From: Paenibacillus sp. HW567
GTDB taxonomy: Bacteria > Bacillota > Bacilli > Paenibacillales > Paenibacillaceae
Assembly: GCF_000374185.1 (NCBI RefSeq)
Contig: NZ_KB910518.1
Location: 3,980,669-4,044,668, forward strand
Reading direction: 5' to 3'
Length of the DNA stretch: 64,000 bases
Shown here: positions 17,958-27,023 of the stretch, in pieces
How the letters are laid out: the number at the start of each line of letters is the position of its first letter
Numbering within the stretch: the first letter of the stretch is position 1
Position numbers and translations under genes: made by a program
The notes under the pieces: generated by a model
The model's input: the letters and a program-made list of their open reading frames with translations, nothing else
Told to the model about the DNA's origin: nothing
Databases searched by the model: none

Positions 17958-18899
17958 TCAATCTAAGTGAAGTACGGCTTTTCCGGAAAATTTCCGTTCC
18001 ATCAGCTTGCGGGCAACAGTGTCAATTTCGGTCCAGGGCGCCTCCACTTCTATCCGGGGCGTTAACCGTCCGTCTGCAATCAGCCGGGCCAGCAAGCTCA
18101 GATCGTTCGCGGCTGATTGACGAGTGAGCTCCTCTCCAAGAAAGAAGCTGTACAAGGTTCTTCCTCCGCTGGTCACCAGATTCATCATATTGATCGTCGC
18201 GGTATGTGAAGAGGAGAAACCTACCGCAACGCAAATGCCTTGTGGCGCAAGCTGCGGCAGCAGCGCCGCCAGTGTATCGCCGCCTACCGAATCAATGATC
18301 AGATCGTACGGCCCGAATTTGCAGGCAGATGAAATTGCCGAATATCCAATGACCACTTCGTCGGCTCCAGCCTCTCGTACAAGCAAGGCCTTCTCTTCCG
18401 TGCTGGCCGTACCTACGACGAATGCGCCGGACTGGGCTGCAAGCTGATGGGTGAACAGCCCAACACCACCGGTAGAGCCTGTAATAAAAATGCGCTTGCC
18501 GAGCAGCATGCCACCTTTACGGAGGGCATTAAGCGCCGTCAGGCCGGCTACGGGTAAGGTCGCCGCCTCCGTTAAAGTAAGCTTGTCCGGGATCTCCGTC
18601 AGCATAGATACGGGGGCGGCAACCTGCTCGCTCCACGCCCCCATCGGGAGCAAACCGACAACCCTGGCCCCTTTTTGGGGACCTGCGCCGCTCTTGGCCG
18701 GCTCGATCACAATTCCGGCAAAATCCCAGCCGGGTCTGCTTGATACTTCCTGATCCTTGGCGTCTATCACTTCACCGCGATTGAGAGAGACGGCCTTCAC
18801 TTGCACAAGCGCTTCCCAGGGCTGGGCCTGTGGTGCATCAACCTCCTTCAACGCCAAATGTGACGGAGCAAGCGGATCAACTACAATGGCACGAATCAT
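17958..18899 (-). CDS. Quinone oxidoreductase-like medium-chain reductase
   Basis: A 313-aa NADPH-dependent reductase of the zeta-crystallin/QOR branch. The N-terminal GroES-like part has SLNRGEVIDAKD and GWDFAGIV; the Rossmann part has ITGSTGGVGLFTHQLAA near residue 140. The structural and catalytic zinc ligands of alcohol dehydrogenases are absent, as usual for this branch. It is divergent from the XRE regulator at 19032 with a 130-base shared region, so that protein is the likely regulator. Substrate unknown. Confidence 0.88.
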   Translation of the reverse strand: MIRAIVVDPLAPSHLALKEVDAPQAQPWEALVQVKAVSLNRGEVIDAKDQEVSSRPGWDFAGIVIEPAKSGAGPQKGARVVGLLPMGAWSEQVAAPVSMLTEIPDKLTLTEAATLPVAGLTALNALRKGGMLLGKRIFITGSTGGVGLFTHQLAAQSGAFVVGTASTEEKALLVREAGADEVVIGYSAISSACKFGPYDLIIDSVGGDTLAALLPQLAPQGICVAVGFSSSHTATINMMNLVTSGGRTLYSFFLGEELTRQSAANDLSLLARLIADGRLTPRIEVEAPWTEIDTVARKLMERKFSGKAVLHLD

Positions 18900-19031
18900 A
18901 TTGTATCTCCTCCATGAATTGGTTATTGGTTGTGTGTCATTAGATGACTTTCGATTTCATTGAGGAGTATACTTTACATTAATGATCGGCCCAAGTGCAG
19001 AACTACACTTCGTAAGAGAAGGGAAAAGAAG

Positions 19032-19910
19032 ATGGACATCCATACAGAGAATTCCAGACTTAAAATCGTATTGGGAGAGATTGAAGCGTTGCGGATGAAA
19101 CGCCAGCACGTCCTTGCCGATCAGCCTCACCCATCCTTGAAACGATTTACCCAACAGGAGCTGAACGACGAGGCCTTTCCTTCGTATAAAAATCTGCTGG
19201 TTGGGCGTTCCCGCCGCATACCGGATCGTCAGACGATCATCAATATTGCTGAATATCTTGAATGTACCTTTGACGAGCGTAACGATCTGCTTTTGGCAGC
19301 AGGTTACCTTCCTTTCCAGACTGAATTAGAGGGACGGGCACTGGAGCATGCATTGGAGTGGGCGCATCAAACGATGAGAGGCCTTCCCTTTCCCGCCATG
19401 ATCATAACTCACACACAGGACATCAAGGGGGTTAACGAGCCGTTTCGCCGTTTGTTCGATATCCCGCTCGACCGTTCTTACGATGGCTTAATGAACAGGG
19501 TCGATTTTCATTTTAATTCCGATTTGCCTATCCGGCCCCGCTCCACTTTCGACAAAGCTTCATTCGAGCAGTGGGAGGCACACGCCATAAACGGGATACA
19601 CGCGCTCAAGAGGGAGCACATGCTCTCCCGATATGATGCGTGGTATCAAAAATTGTTTCAGAGATTTCAGAAATATAACGTGGACGAATATATGAATATG
19701 CAGGATGCAGTGGAAAGGTTAGATCAGACGCAAACCATACTAGCCAGGATGGAAAGCTCCGGCGAGCTTGCTCCCATTCGCTACAGACAGGTTTCGATTT
19801 CCGCAGGTAGCCGTGCATATCCGCAAATTGCGGTTTTCCTGCCGGTCGATGCTGCCGCGCGTACAGTTTTCGAGAACCTGGGATGTCCTATTAATTGTGA
19901 ATTCGTCTAA
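19032..19910 (+). CDS. XRE-type regulator with MmyB-like ligand domain
   Basis: A 292-aa DNA-binding protein. Residues about 30-95 form a helix-turn-helix (YKNLLVGRSRRIPDRQTIINIAEYL, then FDERNDLLLAAGYLP). The rest resembles the MmyB/MLTR ligand-binding domain, shown by GLPFPAMIITHTQDIKGVNEPFRRLFDIP. I chose the ATG at 19032; the open frame extends to 18960 without a binding site there. Divergent from the QOR-like gene, which it probably controls. Confidence 0.85.
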   Translation: MDIHTENSRLKIVLGEIEALRMKRQHVLADQPHPSLKRFTQQELNDEAFPSYKNLLVGRSRRIPDRQTIINIAEYLECTFDERNDLLLAAGYLPFQTELEGRALEHALEWAHQTMRGLPFPAMIITHTQDIKGVNEPFRRLFDIPLDRSYDGLMNRVDFHFNSDLPIRPRSTFDKASFEQWEAHAINGIHALKREHMLSRYDAWYQKLFQRFQKYNVDEYMNMQDAVERLDQTQTILARMESSGELAPIRYRQVSISAGSRAYPQIAVFLPVDAAARTVFENLGCPINCEFV

Positions 19911-19984
19911 CCACCGGGATGAGGTAGACTGCTTGTACACCTTTGACCGTTGTGAGCCAGCGAGCCAGCTCCTCATTGATCCGT

Positions 19985-20150
19985 TCACACCAGCAGGATT
20001 ACATCCAGCTTATCTGCGGTTTGCTTGACCGTCTGCGGATTGGCCGATAAAGCGTTGGCCTCAATCGTTTGTCTGGCGACAGAATACGAGGTATATCCAA
20101 GGGACAGAGTTATCGCCAGCGTCGCAATGAAAACACGAGAAAAAGCCGCA
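19985..20150 (-). pseudogene. Remnant of a methyl-accepting chemotaxis protein N-terminus
   Basis: A minus-strand frame without a start encodes about 54 residues including ITLSLGYTSYSVARQTIEAN and QTVKQTADKLDVILL, then a stop at 19985. It aligns without gaps to the intact chemoreceptor at 38831-41116 just after its first membrane segment (LLSYTKAKNTIKAN ... QTIIQVSEKLDITL): shared SY, TI, AN, AN, QT and KLD positions. Nothing of HAMP or the signalling domain remains. The rest of the 19911-20260 gap shows no gene. Confidence 0.6.
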
Positions 20151-20260
20151 TCCCTAGCGACTTGGAGGGATGCAGCCGGGTAAATATAACCTTTATTGCC
20201 TGCTGCTTGTTATTCAAAAAAATCAACGCCAAATCCACTATATTCTTGCACCGCTATCCG

Positions 20261-21223
20261 TTACAAGTTCATGAACGTCTGCAGTGTTCGATCCGCAAGA
20301 TATGGAAGATACTCATGACCGTATTCGTAATAGACCATCAGGTCTTTCGGTGCTGTGATTTTGTTGTATGCGGCAAATTGCGTTGAAGGCGGGCAGATCG
20401 TATCTGCAAGTCCGGTCACCCATAACACCTTGGCCTGAATTCGGCTCGCCAAATTCTGAATATCAATATAACCCAGCCGGTTAAAAATCTCTTCCTCCCG
20501 TTCATGGTGCGGATCAAAGAAGCGGAAGTAATAATTGATCTCCTCATAAGCCGAAGTCGTGATATCCAGCTCCCAGGCCCGTTTGTAGTCGGAGAGGAAC
20601 GGATAGACCGGGACTGCCATAGAGATGCGCGGCTCTAGCGCGGCGCAGGCGACAGTCAAGGCTCCCCCTTGGGAACAACCATAGGCACCCACCCGTGCCG
20701 GGTCCACTTCCGGCATGCTCATCAGAATGCGCGCCGTCTGGGCGGTATCCAGAAATACGTTGCGGTAGTACAGGTTGTCCGGATTCGGGTCATCAAGCCC
20801 GCGGATGATGTGGCCGCGGATGGTTGTGCCCTGCACCGTCAGATTATCCTCGGATAATCCCCCCTGCCCCCGGCAGTCCATTGCCAGCACACTGATTCCG
20901 TGCGCGGCATATGCAACCTTCTCCATCCAATCGCCGCTGTCGCAGGAATAGCCGTGGAAGATTACAATACCCCGGCCTTTTTCCTGCGCCGCCTTCTTAG
21001 GTCTTGCATATTTGCAATGAATTCTGGCCCCGCCTACTCCGGTGAAATAGAGATGAAAACACTCGGCCAGCTCACTGGTGAATTCCGCCGGCACCAGTTC
21101 ATAGTCCAGCGGCTGGGCATCCAGGTCGCGCAGGGCGCGGTCCCAGAATGAATCAAAATCCGCAGGTTTTGGGCTGCTGCCTTCGTAGGCTTGTAGCTGG
21201 GGGAGTGATCTTTCGCTTGTCAT
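20261..21223 (-). CDS. CE7 family acetylxylan esterase / cephalosporin-C deacetylase
   Basis: A 320-aa cytoplasmic esterase that removes acetyl groups from short acetylated sugars. No signal peptide. The alpha/beta hydrolase triad is visible: Ser in YGCSQGGAL near residue 184, Asp in TGLADTICPPST near 272 and His in YEYGHEYLP near 303; RGQGG near 118 completes the oxyanion signature. Full family length. It lies about 1.1 kb from the mannan locus and on the same strand as its importer arm, so a role in deacetylating imported glucomannan or xylan oligosaccharides is plausible but is inference. Confidence 0.94.
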   Translation of the reverse strand: MTSERSLPQLQAYEGSSPKPADFDSFWDRALRDLDAQPLDYELVPAEFTSELAECFHLYFTGVGGARIHCKYARPKKAAQEKGRGIVIFHGYSCDSGDWMEKVAYAAHGISVLAMDCRGQGGLSEDNLTVQGTTIRGHIIRGLDDPNPDNLYYRNVFLDTAQTARILMSMPEVDPARVGAYGCSQGGALTVACAALEPRISMAVPVYPFLSDYKRAWELDITTSAYEEINYYFRFFDPHHEREEEIFNRLGYIDIQNLASRIQAKVLWVTGLADTICPPSTQFAAYNKITAPKDLMVYYEYGHEYLPYLADRTLQTFMNL

Positions 21224-21277
21224 AGTAAATCCTCCTTAGGGTTGGATTGAAATGTGATGGGCAAAGTAGGGTGGTGA

Positions 21278-21466
21278 GGTGAGTGTGGGTCACTGCGGGG
21301 AATGTTGGTTCCGATCGCTGTTGTTCCCGGATTTCCTGATTAATACCGCTGGGCGGTAGAAATCCGGGAACAGCATCTGCTTCCGAAGCGAGCTTTCCTT
21401 CGGAAAGCTTACAAGCGAACGCTACGCTTCTCCACTCAACATTCCCCTACGTTCGTTACACTCACC
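21278..21466. repeat. Nested-stem intergenic element, copy E
   Basis: The outer arms are GGTGAGTGT and ACACTCACC plus GGGGAATGTTG and CAACATTCCCC. Inside are TGTTCCCGGATTTC/GAAATCCGGGAACA, a small ACCGC/GCGGT tip, and a second hairpin AGCTTTCC/GGAAAGCT. The layout matches four other copies in this window (31466, 31685, 31904, 43764), whose stem sequences differ but still pair. Confidence 0.85.
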
Positions 21467-21484
21467 ACAGGGTTTGCAAGAACA

Positions 21485-21511
21485 AGTTAAATCCAATAAT
21501 TTGGATTTAAC
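21485..21511. repeat. Perfect 11-bp inverted repeat
   Basis: GTTAAATCCAA and TTGGATTTAAC flank a 4-base centre. It follows copy E of the nested-stem element and may be part of the same intergenic structure. No T-run follows. Confidence 0.5.
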
Positions 21512-21639
21512 CTGGAAACGACTACATAGACTGCTTCATTTAAGTTCGGCGCTCAAGCTGTAGCTGTGTAGCTTGAGCTTGAGCTGTAGCTCTAGCTGTA
21601 TTTCATACAACTAAAATTACCTATTTAGGCGCTATAACT

Positions 21640-22205
21640 GATTTAATTGCACTCTGTACATTTAGATCGAGCGCAATTGAGTAAAAGAAGTCTTTCCGCC
21701 ATTTTTAACTGTACAGAATACATTTATCGTAAAAAAACAGGGTTTGCTGAGCCTTTTAACTGCAGCAAATACAATGAGCTGGTACGCGGTGCGGTGCAGC
21801 ATCACTTCAAAAACAAAACAGAACGAAAAACCCATTTCACATGGGTTTTCGACTAGTGCAGCAACGTGGCAGGCCGTAAAGATGGCCGCCACTCGCTGCA
21901 TAAACACTTACAGACAAGATCAACTGCTGCAAACCGAGCACTCAAGGCCAGTGTCTCGTTCGATTCGATTGCAGTCTATACAGCAGAATCGCCTGTAAAG
22001 AAGGTAAACGGGATCTCTGTTGCACTTTGTACAGCAGAATGACCTGCAAAAAAGGAAATTTGGATTTCTGCTGCACTTTGTACACTAGAAATCGCAAGAA
22101 AGGACGATATCGTTACTTTTGAACTGAATCTGCTGCAGGAAGTGCAATAGAATCAATTTTTCGAATGAAAAAGCAACAATCTGCTGTACATTCTGCAATA
22201 GGTTG
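21640..22205. repeat. Degenerate series of short hairpin units in a gene-free gap
   Basis: Variants of TTGCACTTTGTACAGCAGAA recur roughly every 50-65 bases (for example near 21648, 21970, 22020, 22071 and 22180). Many can fold, as in CTGTTG...CAGCAG. A similar series lies at 34055-34235. The whole gap 21224-22333 has no supportable gene; only this series, copy E and the inverted repeat are seen. Confidence 0.6.
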
Positions 22206-22333
22206 CCCCTCCGCCTCAGTGAACAGGGGCAGGCATTGCTCAGGCAGACGCGGCAAGCACCAAAAATCACAAATCCCCCATTACATCTTCGCGGCATTCA
22301 CCATTGCTTCTGCCCAAACAGCACTTTAACCGA

Positions 22334-23359
22334 TTAGATCTTGCCCAAGCCGGCATCATCGCCGACCTCTTCATGAGTCTCGATCACGTAGTTCACGATT
22401 TCTTGTACAGTGGTGTAAGCCACGCCTACATAAGTGTCGGCTGCCCCGTAGTAGATGGCGATGCGGCCGGTTTCAGCGTCGTTCAGGGTGGCGCAAGGGA
22501 AGAGCACGTTGTTCACGAAACCTCTTTCCTCGTACCATTCTTCCGGTGTAAGCACGAAGTTTTTGGAGCGGTATTTTACTCTCGACGGCTCATCCTTATC
22601 CAGGATAACTGCGCCCATGCTGTACACAAGACCGTTGCAGGTTCCGGTAACGCCGTGGTAGAACATCAGCCAGCCTTCGGTGGTTTCGATTGGCGCAGGG
22701 CCGCCGCCGATTTTGACACTCTGCCACCAGCCTTGTCCTCCTTTGGTCATAACATGGCGGTGCTTGCCCCAGTACACGAAGTCAGGACTTTCGCTCAGGA
22801 ACACATCGCCAAAAGGCGTATGTCCGCTGTCGCTCGGACGGGACAGCATCACGAAATTGCCGTTGATTTTTTTCGGGAACAGCACGCCATTGCGGTTGAA
22901 CGGCAGGAACGGATTTTCCAGGCTGATGAAGGTTTTGAAGTCCTGGGTTTTGGCAACGCCGATAGCTGCACCATAGAAATCTGTACACCAGATGATGTAG
23001 TAGGTATCTTCAACCTTAACCAGGCGCGGGTCATAAGCATAACGCGGCATATAAGGGTTGCCTGCTTCGTCCACAAATTGAATCGGGCTGTCGTCAATTT
23101 TCCAGTCCAGGCCATCTACGCTGTAGCCCATCCGCAGGTGAGGGCGGGTTGTGTTGTCTTCTACACGGAATACACCGAGGAAGCTGCCTTCATAAGCAAC
23201 AACGGCGCTGTTGAAGATGCGCGCAACGCCCTTTGCCGGATTTCTTTTGATAACCGGGTTGCTGTCATGTCTCCAGACCGGATTGTCGTTTCCGGCAGGT
23301 CTGTCCTGCCAAGGCATATTCGGCACATTCGTGCATCCAATCAGCTTAACTTCTTTCAT
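22334..23359 (-). CDS. GH130 phosphorylase, likely beta-1,4-mannooligosaccharide phosphorylase
   Basis: A 341-aa five-bladed propeller enzyme of GH130, which releases mannose-1-phosphate from beta-mannosides with inorganic phosphate. Typical blocks are NSAVVAYEGSFLGVFRVED (about 50-68), YDPRLVKVEDTYYIIWCTDFYG with the expected catalytic Asp, and GGGPAPIETTEGWLMFYHG. It lacks the N-terminal extension of the second GH130 protein at 30250 and so belongs to a different subgroup (GH130_2-like). No signal peptide, so it acts on imported sugars. Last gene of the importer operon, 90 bases after the permease gene; GGAGGG precedes the ATG. Confidence 0.9.
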   Translation of the reverse strand: MKEVKLIGCTNVPNMPWQDRPAGNDNPVWRHDSNPVIKRNPAKGVARIFNSAVVAYEGSFLGVFRVEDNTTRPHLRMGYSVDGLDWKIDDSPIQFVDEAGNPYMPRYAYDPRLVKVEDTYYIIWCTDFYGAAIGVAKTQDFKTFISLENPFLPFNRNGVLFPKKINGNFVMLSRPSDSGHTPFGDVFLSESPDFVYWGKHRHVMTKGGQGWWQSVKIGGGPAPIETTEGWLMFYHGVTGTCNGLVYSMGAVILDKDEPSRVKYRSKNFVLTPEEWYEERGFVNNVLFPCATLNDAETGRIAIYYGAADTYVGVAYTTVQEIVNYVIETHEEVGDDAGLGKI

Positions 23360-23448
23360 CGTAAATTCCCTCCAAATTTAGCGCAGCAGTGGCTGCTATT
23401 ATGGTTACGCGTGCTTGAATTTCAGCGGGTATTTGCTCTTACCGGGTT

Positions 23449-24282
23449 TTATTTTACAGACCCTTGCGCAAAACCGTTATAAATGTACTTTTGCAAAGCT
23501 ACGAATGCTATGAGCGTCGGAATGATTGCTATCATAATCGCGGCGCAGATAACCTCCCACTGTGAGCCGTATGGCCCCTTGAATTTGAACAGTGCGGTGG
23601 ATACGACCTGCAGACTGCTTTTTGGCATATAAAGGAAAGGGGTATAGAAATCGTTATAGATGTTGACGCCCTTTACAATAATTACCGTTACAATCGCGGG
23701 CATCAGCAGCGGCAGTATAATTCTCCAGTAAATTGTCCAATACGACGCTCCGTCCAGCATCGCTGATTCATCCAGCGATTCGGAAATGGAGTCCAGGAAC
23801 TGCATGAAAATATAGACGGCGATAATATCTGTACCCAGGTACATCAGGATCGGCGCCCAGCGGGTGTTGAACAGTTCCAGCGAGTTGATGATCTGGAAGG
23901 TAGCTACTTGGGTTGTTACCCCTGGAATCAGCGTGGCCAGCAGAAAAGCCCCCATCAGCAGCTTGCTGCCCTTGAATTTGAAACGGGCCAGAATGTACGC
24001 CATCATCGAACCGGTAAGTGTAGCGCCGGCAATGGAGATCAGTACGATAATAATTGTATTCATAAAACCGCGCAGCATGTTGCCATCTACAAAGGCTTTG
24101 GTATAGTTGGAGAAATTCAGCCAGTTCTCCGGCAGAGTAAGCGGACCCGTTGAGGCATACTCGGCATTTGTTTTTAGAGAGGCGAAGAAGACCACGATAA
24201 TCGGAATCAGCGCCACCAGCGCTCCCAGAACTAAAGTGAGGTATTTGAAGAAAGAAGCTGCGGTATATTTAAAAGTATGCAT
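23449..24282 (-). CDS. Sugar ABC transporter permease, MalG type
   Basis: A 277-aa inner-membrane permease with six hydrophobic segments. The EAA-loop region is ESLDESAMLDGASYWTIYWR near residue 185, the contact site for the ATPase. No ATPase gene is present in the locus, which is usual for this transporter class because a shared MsmX-type ATPase serves many importers. It starts 6 bases after the partner permease, with GGAGGAG upstream. Together with 24288-25169 and the lipoprotein 25311-26711 it forms a CUT1-type oligosaccharide importer. Confidence 0.94.
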   Translation of the reverse strand: MHTFKYTAASFFKYLTLVLGALVALIPIIVVFFASLKTNAEYASTGPLTLPENWLNFSNYTKAFVDGNMLRGFMNTIIIVLISIAGATLTGSMMAYILARFKFKGSKLLMGAFLLATLIPGVTTQVATFQIINSLELFNTRWAPILMYLGTDIIAVYIFMQFLDSISESLDESAMLDGASYWTIYWRIILPLLMPAIVTVIIVKGVNIYNDFYTPFLYMPKSSLQVVSTALFKFKGPYGSQWEVICAAIMIAIIPTLIAFVALQKYIYNGFAQGSVK

Positions 24283-24287
24283 AGTTC

Positions 24288-25169
24288 TTACTTCTCCTCC
24301 TTTATCAGAACACGCTGCAGAATAGTAACCAGAACAACAATACCCAGAAGCACAACGGCCATTGCCGAAGCGAGACCCAGCTTGCTGTATTTAAAGGCCA
24401 CATCGACGGTCTGGATGACAAACGTGCCGCTGCCATTGGAGCCGCCGGTCATGACATACGGAATTTCGAATACACCGATCGCTCCGCTTACGGCGAGGAT
24501 CAGATTGAGCTGCAGAATGCGCTTGATGCTCGGAAGGATAATGTGCCGGAACTGATGCCAGCGGTTGGCGCCGTCAATTTCCGAAGCTTCATAAATATCA
24601 TTGCCGATGGAGGAAATCGCTCCAAGGAAGATAATGAAGTTCATCCCCATGTATCTCCATACCGATGCAAAAGCAAGGGAGATATTGATCAGGTGGGGAT
24701 TCAGCAGCCACTTCTGCTGCCAGGCCCCAAGCCCGACGAGGTCAAGAATGGTATTCAAGGTTCCTTCCGGTTTGAAGAAGAACAGGAAGATGAACCCGAT
24801 TGCTACACCGTTGAGCAGTGTCGGGAAGAACAGAATGCCTTTGAACCAGTTCTTTAATCGGACATTAAAGCTTAGAATTGTGGCAAAATAAAGCGCCAGT
24901 CCCATCTGGACAAAGGTGGCAAAGAAATAATACAAGCTGACTTTAAATACGGCGAAATACTCCGGTTTGGTGAAAATGGTCTTGTAATTGTCGAACCCGA
25001 CATATTCCATATGCTTGCTGAAGCCGTCCCAGCTTGTGAAGCTGTACTGGAACATTTTGAACACTGGCAAATATGAGAAGGTCAGCAGCAAAACTACCGG
25101 GACCAAGGAAAATAAAATAATAATCAAAATCCGCTGATTTTTATAGCTCATGTTGGACAATTTGGGCAC
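24288..25169 (-). CDS. Sugar ABC transporter permease, MalF type
   Basis: A 293-aa permease with six hydrophobic segments, beginning with ILIIILFSLVPVVLLLTFSYL. The EAA loop is NDIYEASEIDGANRWHQFRH near residue 205. I take a GTG at 25169 as start: AGGAGG lies 8 bases upstream. Pairs with the MalG-type permease directly downstream. The permeases follow the binding-protein gene after a 140-base gap holding a hairpin. Confidence 0.93.
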   Translation of the reverse strand: MPKLSNMSYKNQRILIIILFSLVPVVLLLTFSYLPVFKMFQYSFTSWDGFSKHMEYVGFDNYKTIFTKPEYFAVFKVSLYYFFATFVQMGLALYFATILSFNVRLKNWFKGILFFPTLLNGVAIGFIFLFFFKPEGTLNTILDLVGLGAWQQKWLLNPHLINISLAFASVWRYMGMNFIIFLGAISSIGNDIYEASEIDGANRWHQFRHIILPSIKRILQLNLILAVSGAIGVFEIPYVMTGGSNGSGTFVIQTVDVAFKYSKLGLASAMAVVLLGIVVLVTILQRVLIKEEK

Positions 25170-25242
25170 TCTCCACACCTCCTATAAGAACACATGCTTA
25201 TAACTCCAAATCCTGCTCCAATTCGCAAAAGTGAAGGGGAAA

Positions 25243-25259
25243 ATGCCGTTCCCGGCATC
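25243..25259 (-). other. Intercistronic hairpin between binding protein and permeases
   Basis: ATGCCG and CGGCAT pair around a short centre; on the minus strand TTTT follows. Such hairpins commonly let the binding-protein message accumulate above the permease message. Confidence 0.5.
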
Positions 25260-25310
25260 TTCCCGCTCTCTTGAATTTGTCTTCACTCCTGCGTCTAGCC
25301 GGGTGTTGAC

Positions 25311-26711
25311 TTATTTTCCGGCAGTAACTTTAGCTCTTGCCGCTTTCCATTTATCGTTCAGATCCTTCATGATATCGTCGAAGGAGTCTTTTCTGTTGCC
25401 GATCGCAGCTTCGATGATGACCTTCTTGAAGTCAGGCTGCCAGAGGCCGATTTCAGCTTCCTTGTCGATGGCGTCCACCCAGCCTTCCTGGCCGGCTTTT
25501 GCAGGGGCAATTGTATCAAAGGTTACGTCTGTGCCGTCAAATTGCTTGAGGATTTCAGGAAGTGCCGAACCTTTAACCGGGCTCATGCCGCCGCCTTCTG
25601 TCGTAGGATAGCCGGATTCGTTGATGAACCAGTCCACCCATGCTCTTGCCGCTTCTTTATTCTGGCTGTGAATGCTAATGCCCAGGTTGTAGTCATCGGA
25701 CAACGGAACCAGAATTTTGCTGGCGTTGGTAGGGAAAGGCATGAAGCCGACATCGTCAGGGTTCTTCGCCACCCCTTTGATCTGGCCAATGGCCCAAGAT
25801 CCGAGCATCATTGTACCGATTTTACCGTTCGCCAGATCAGCCTTGGAGGATTCCCAGTCTGTTGTTGTTGGGTCTTCTTCGATCAGGCCGTTCTTGGCTG
25901 CATCGTACATCAGTTTGTACAGGTCGTAGTGCGGTTGTCCCTTAACGAAGTTGTCGTCGGAAGCCACTTGGCCGATGTTCACGTAATCACGGTCCCCGGC
26001 AACGGTTGCCAGATCCGCTTCCCACTGGGTCAATGTCCAACCGGCGGCATAGTTTGTGTAGAGCGGAACGGCTTTGGTCTTGTCTTTAATATTTTGCAGA
26101 GCAGTCATGAACTGGTCAAAGGTTCTAGGAACCTCAGTAATTCCTGCATCCTTAAATACTTGTTTGTTGTAGATAACACCGGAGAAGTTAACTGTAATCG
26201 GAATACCGTAGGAAATGCCGTTTACACTGCGTTCTTCCAGACCGGTATATTGCTTCTCCAGATCGGCCATTTTACCCAGCGGCTCAAAAAAGTCCGGCAG
26301 GTCTTTAATCGCTACGCTGGTAGGCAGCAGCAGCACATCACCGTAATCGCTAGTGCTCATGCGGATCTTAATTTGATCTTCATAGCTGGACAGCGCTTCG
26401 AAGTTTACTTTGACATTCGGATATTTCTCATTGAACTTCGCTGCGTAATCTTTGAATACGGTATCAACAATGTCCGTTCTCTGTGTGATTACTGTGATAT
26501 CGCCTTTGATATCCTTGGCTGCTGCATCGCCCTCTGGAGCGGCTGTCGCCTCGGTGTTCGTGCCTGTATTTCCTGCGTTCGTTGCTGCTGCATTGTCCGT
26601 GTTATTGTTGTTCGATGAACAGCCTGCGAACAAACCGGCCATCAGTGTCAGTGCCGCCAAGCTTGTAACTGCTTTGGTTGTCTTCATGTTTTTGTTGACC
26701 CCTCTCTTCAT
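25311..26711 (-). CDS. Extracellular sugar-binding lipoprotein of the importer
   Basis: About 466 aa. An n-region rich in Lys, then SLAALTLMAGLFAGCSS, gives a lipoprotein signal with the acylated cysteine in AGC. A low-complexity Asn/Ala/Thr linker follows, then a family-1 solute-binding fold (VITQRTDIVDTVFKDYAAKF, DVLLLPTSV, GVIYNKQVF, IGTMMLGSWAIGQI). It delivers oligosaccharide to the two permeases downstream. Start ATG at 26711 has AGGAG 5 bases upstream; an ATG at 26687 is an alternative that leaves the signal intact. Upstream lie a cre box, a palindrome and an AACAAAATA motif. It is a paralogue of the lipoprotein at 35387. Mannooligosaccharide as ligand is inferred from neighbours. Confidence 0.93.
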   Translation of the reverse strand: MKRGVNKNMKTTKAVTSLAALTLMAGLFAGCSSNNNNTDNAAATNAGNTGTNTEATAAPEGDAAAKDIKGDITVITQRTDIVDTVFKDYAAKFNEKYPNVKVNFEALSSYEDQIKIRMSTSDYGDVLLLPTSVAIKDLPDFFEPLGKMADLEKQYTGLEERSVNGISYGIPITVNFSGVIYNKQVFKDAGITEVPRTFDQFMTALQNIKDKTKAVPLYTNYAAGWTLTQWEADLATVAGDRDYVNIGQVASDDNFVKGQPHYDLYKLMYDAAKNGLIEEDPTTTDWESSKADLANGKIGTMMLGSWAIGQIKGVAKNPDDVGFMPFPTNASKILVPLSDDYNLGISIHSQNKEAARAWVDWFINESGYPTTEGGGMSPVKGSALPEILKQFDGTDVTFDTIAPAKAGQEGWVDAIDKEAEIGLWQPDFKKVIIEAAIGNRKDSFDDIMKDLNDKWKAARAKVTAGK

Positions 26712-26733
26712 TATGACTCCTGGTGTTAATAAT

Positions 26734-26753
26734 AACAAAATACTAACAATAAC
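26734..26753. promoter_or_regulatory. AACAAAATA motif, copy 1
   Basis: AACAAAATACTAACAATAAC lies in the leader of the importer operon. Close relatives are at 27977 (before the mannanase operon) and 38685 (before the histidine kinase gene). Confidence 0.4.
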
Positions 26754-26822
26754 CATCACTACCTGACAAACAAATTCTAGAAGAAAATCAGAGGATTCTC
26801 CGTTTCGTCTGAAAAGCAATGA

Positions 26823-26836
26823 TGTTATCGCTTACA
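26823..26836 (-). promoter_or_regulatory. cre site (CcpA box) of the importer operon
   Basis: TGTAAGCGATAACA on the minus strand matches the consensus TGWAANCGNTNWCA at every position. It sits just downstream of a TATAAT (26842-26847), overlapping the expected transcription start, a position that gives glucose repression. Confidence 0.8.
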
Positions 26837-26841
26837 AACAC

Positions 26842-26871
26842 ATTATAAATCGTTTTCAAAATCAAAACGAT
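26842..26871 (-). promoter_or_regulatory. -10 box and perfect palindrome before the importer operon
   Basis: TATAAT occupies 26842-26847. Directly upstream, 26849-26871 reads ATCGTTTT-CAAAATC-AAAACGAT, an 8-bp perfect inverted repeat covering the -35 region. It has the look of a repressor operator; the LacI-type protein at 34302 is one candidate binder. Confidence 0.55.
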
Positions 26872-26957
26872 GGTTTCAATTGTTTTTTCTGGTCTTAAAT
26901 TTGTTATTTTTGTTTTATGTTATTTTATTTTGTTATCTATTTTTATGAAAAAGACAG

Positions 26958-26988
26958 CAAAAAAAGGAGGGCTCGCCACCCTCCGCAG
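26958..26988 (-). terminator. Terminator of the response-regulator gene
   Basis: On the minus strand GGAGGG and CCCTCC pair around TGGCGAG and are followed by seven T. It separates the regulator gene from the importer operon. Confidence 0.85.
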
Positions 26989-27023
26989 AAAATCTTTTCC
27001 TATAATATAGCCTGTAATTAAGA

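Noticed and set aside
22304..23482. 392-codon plus-strand open frame
   Set aside because: Antisense shadow of the GH130 gene, with no binding site or motif.
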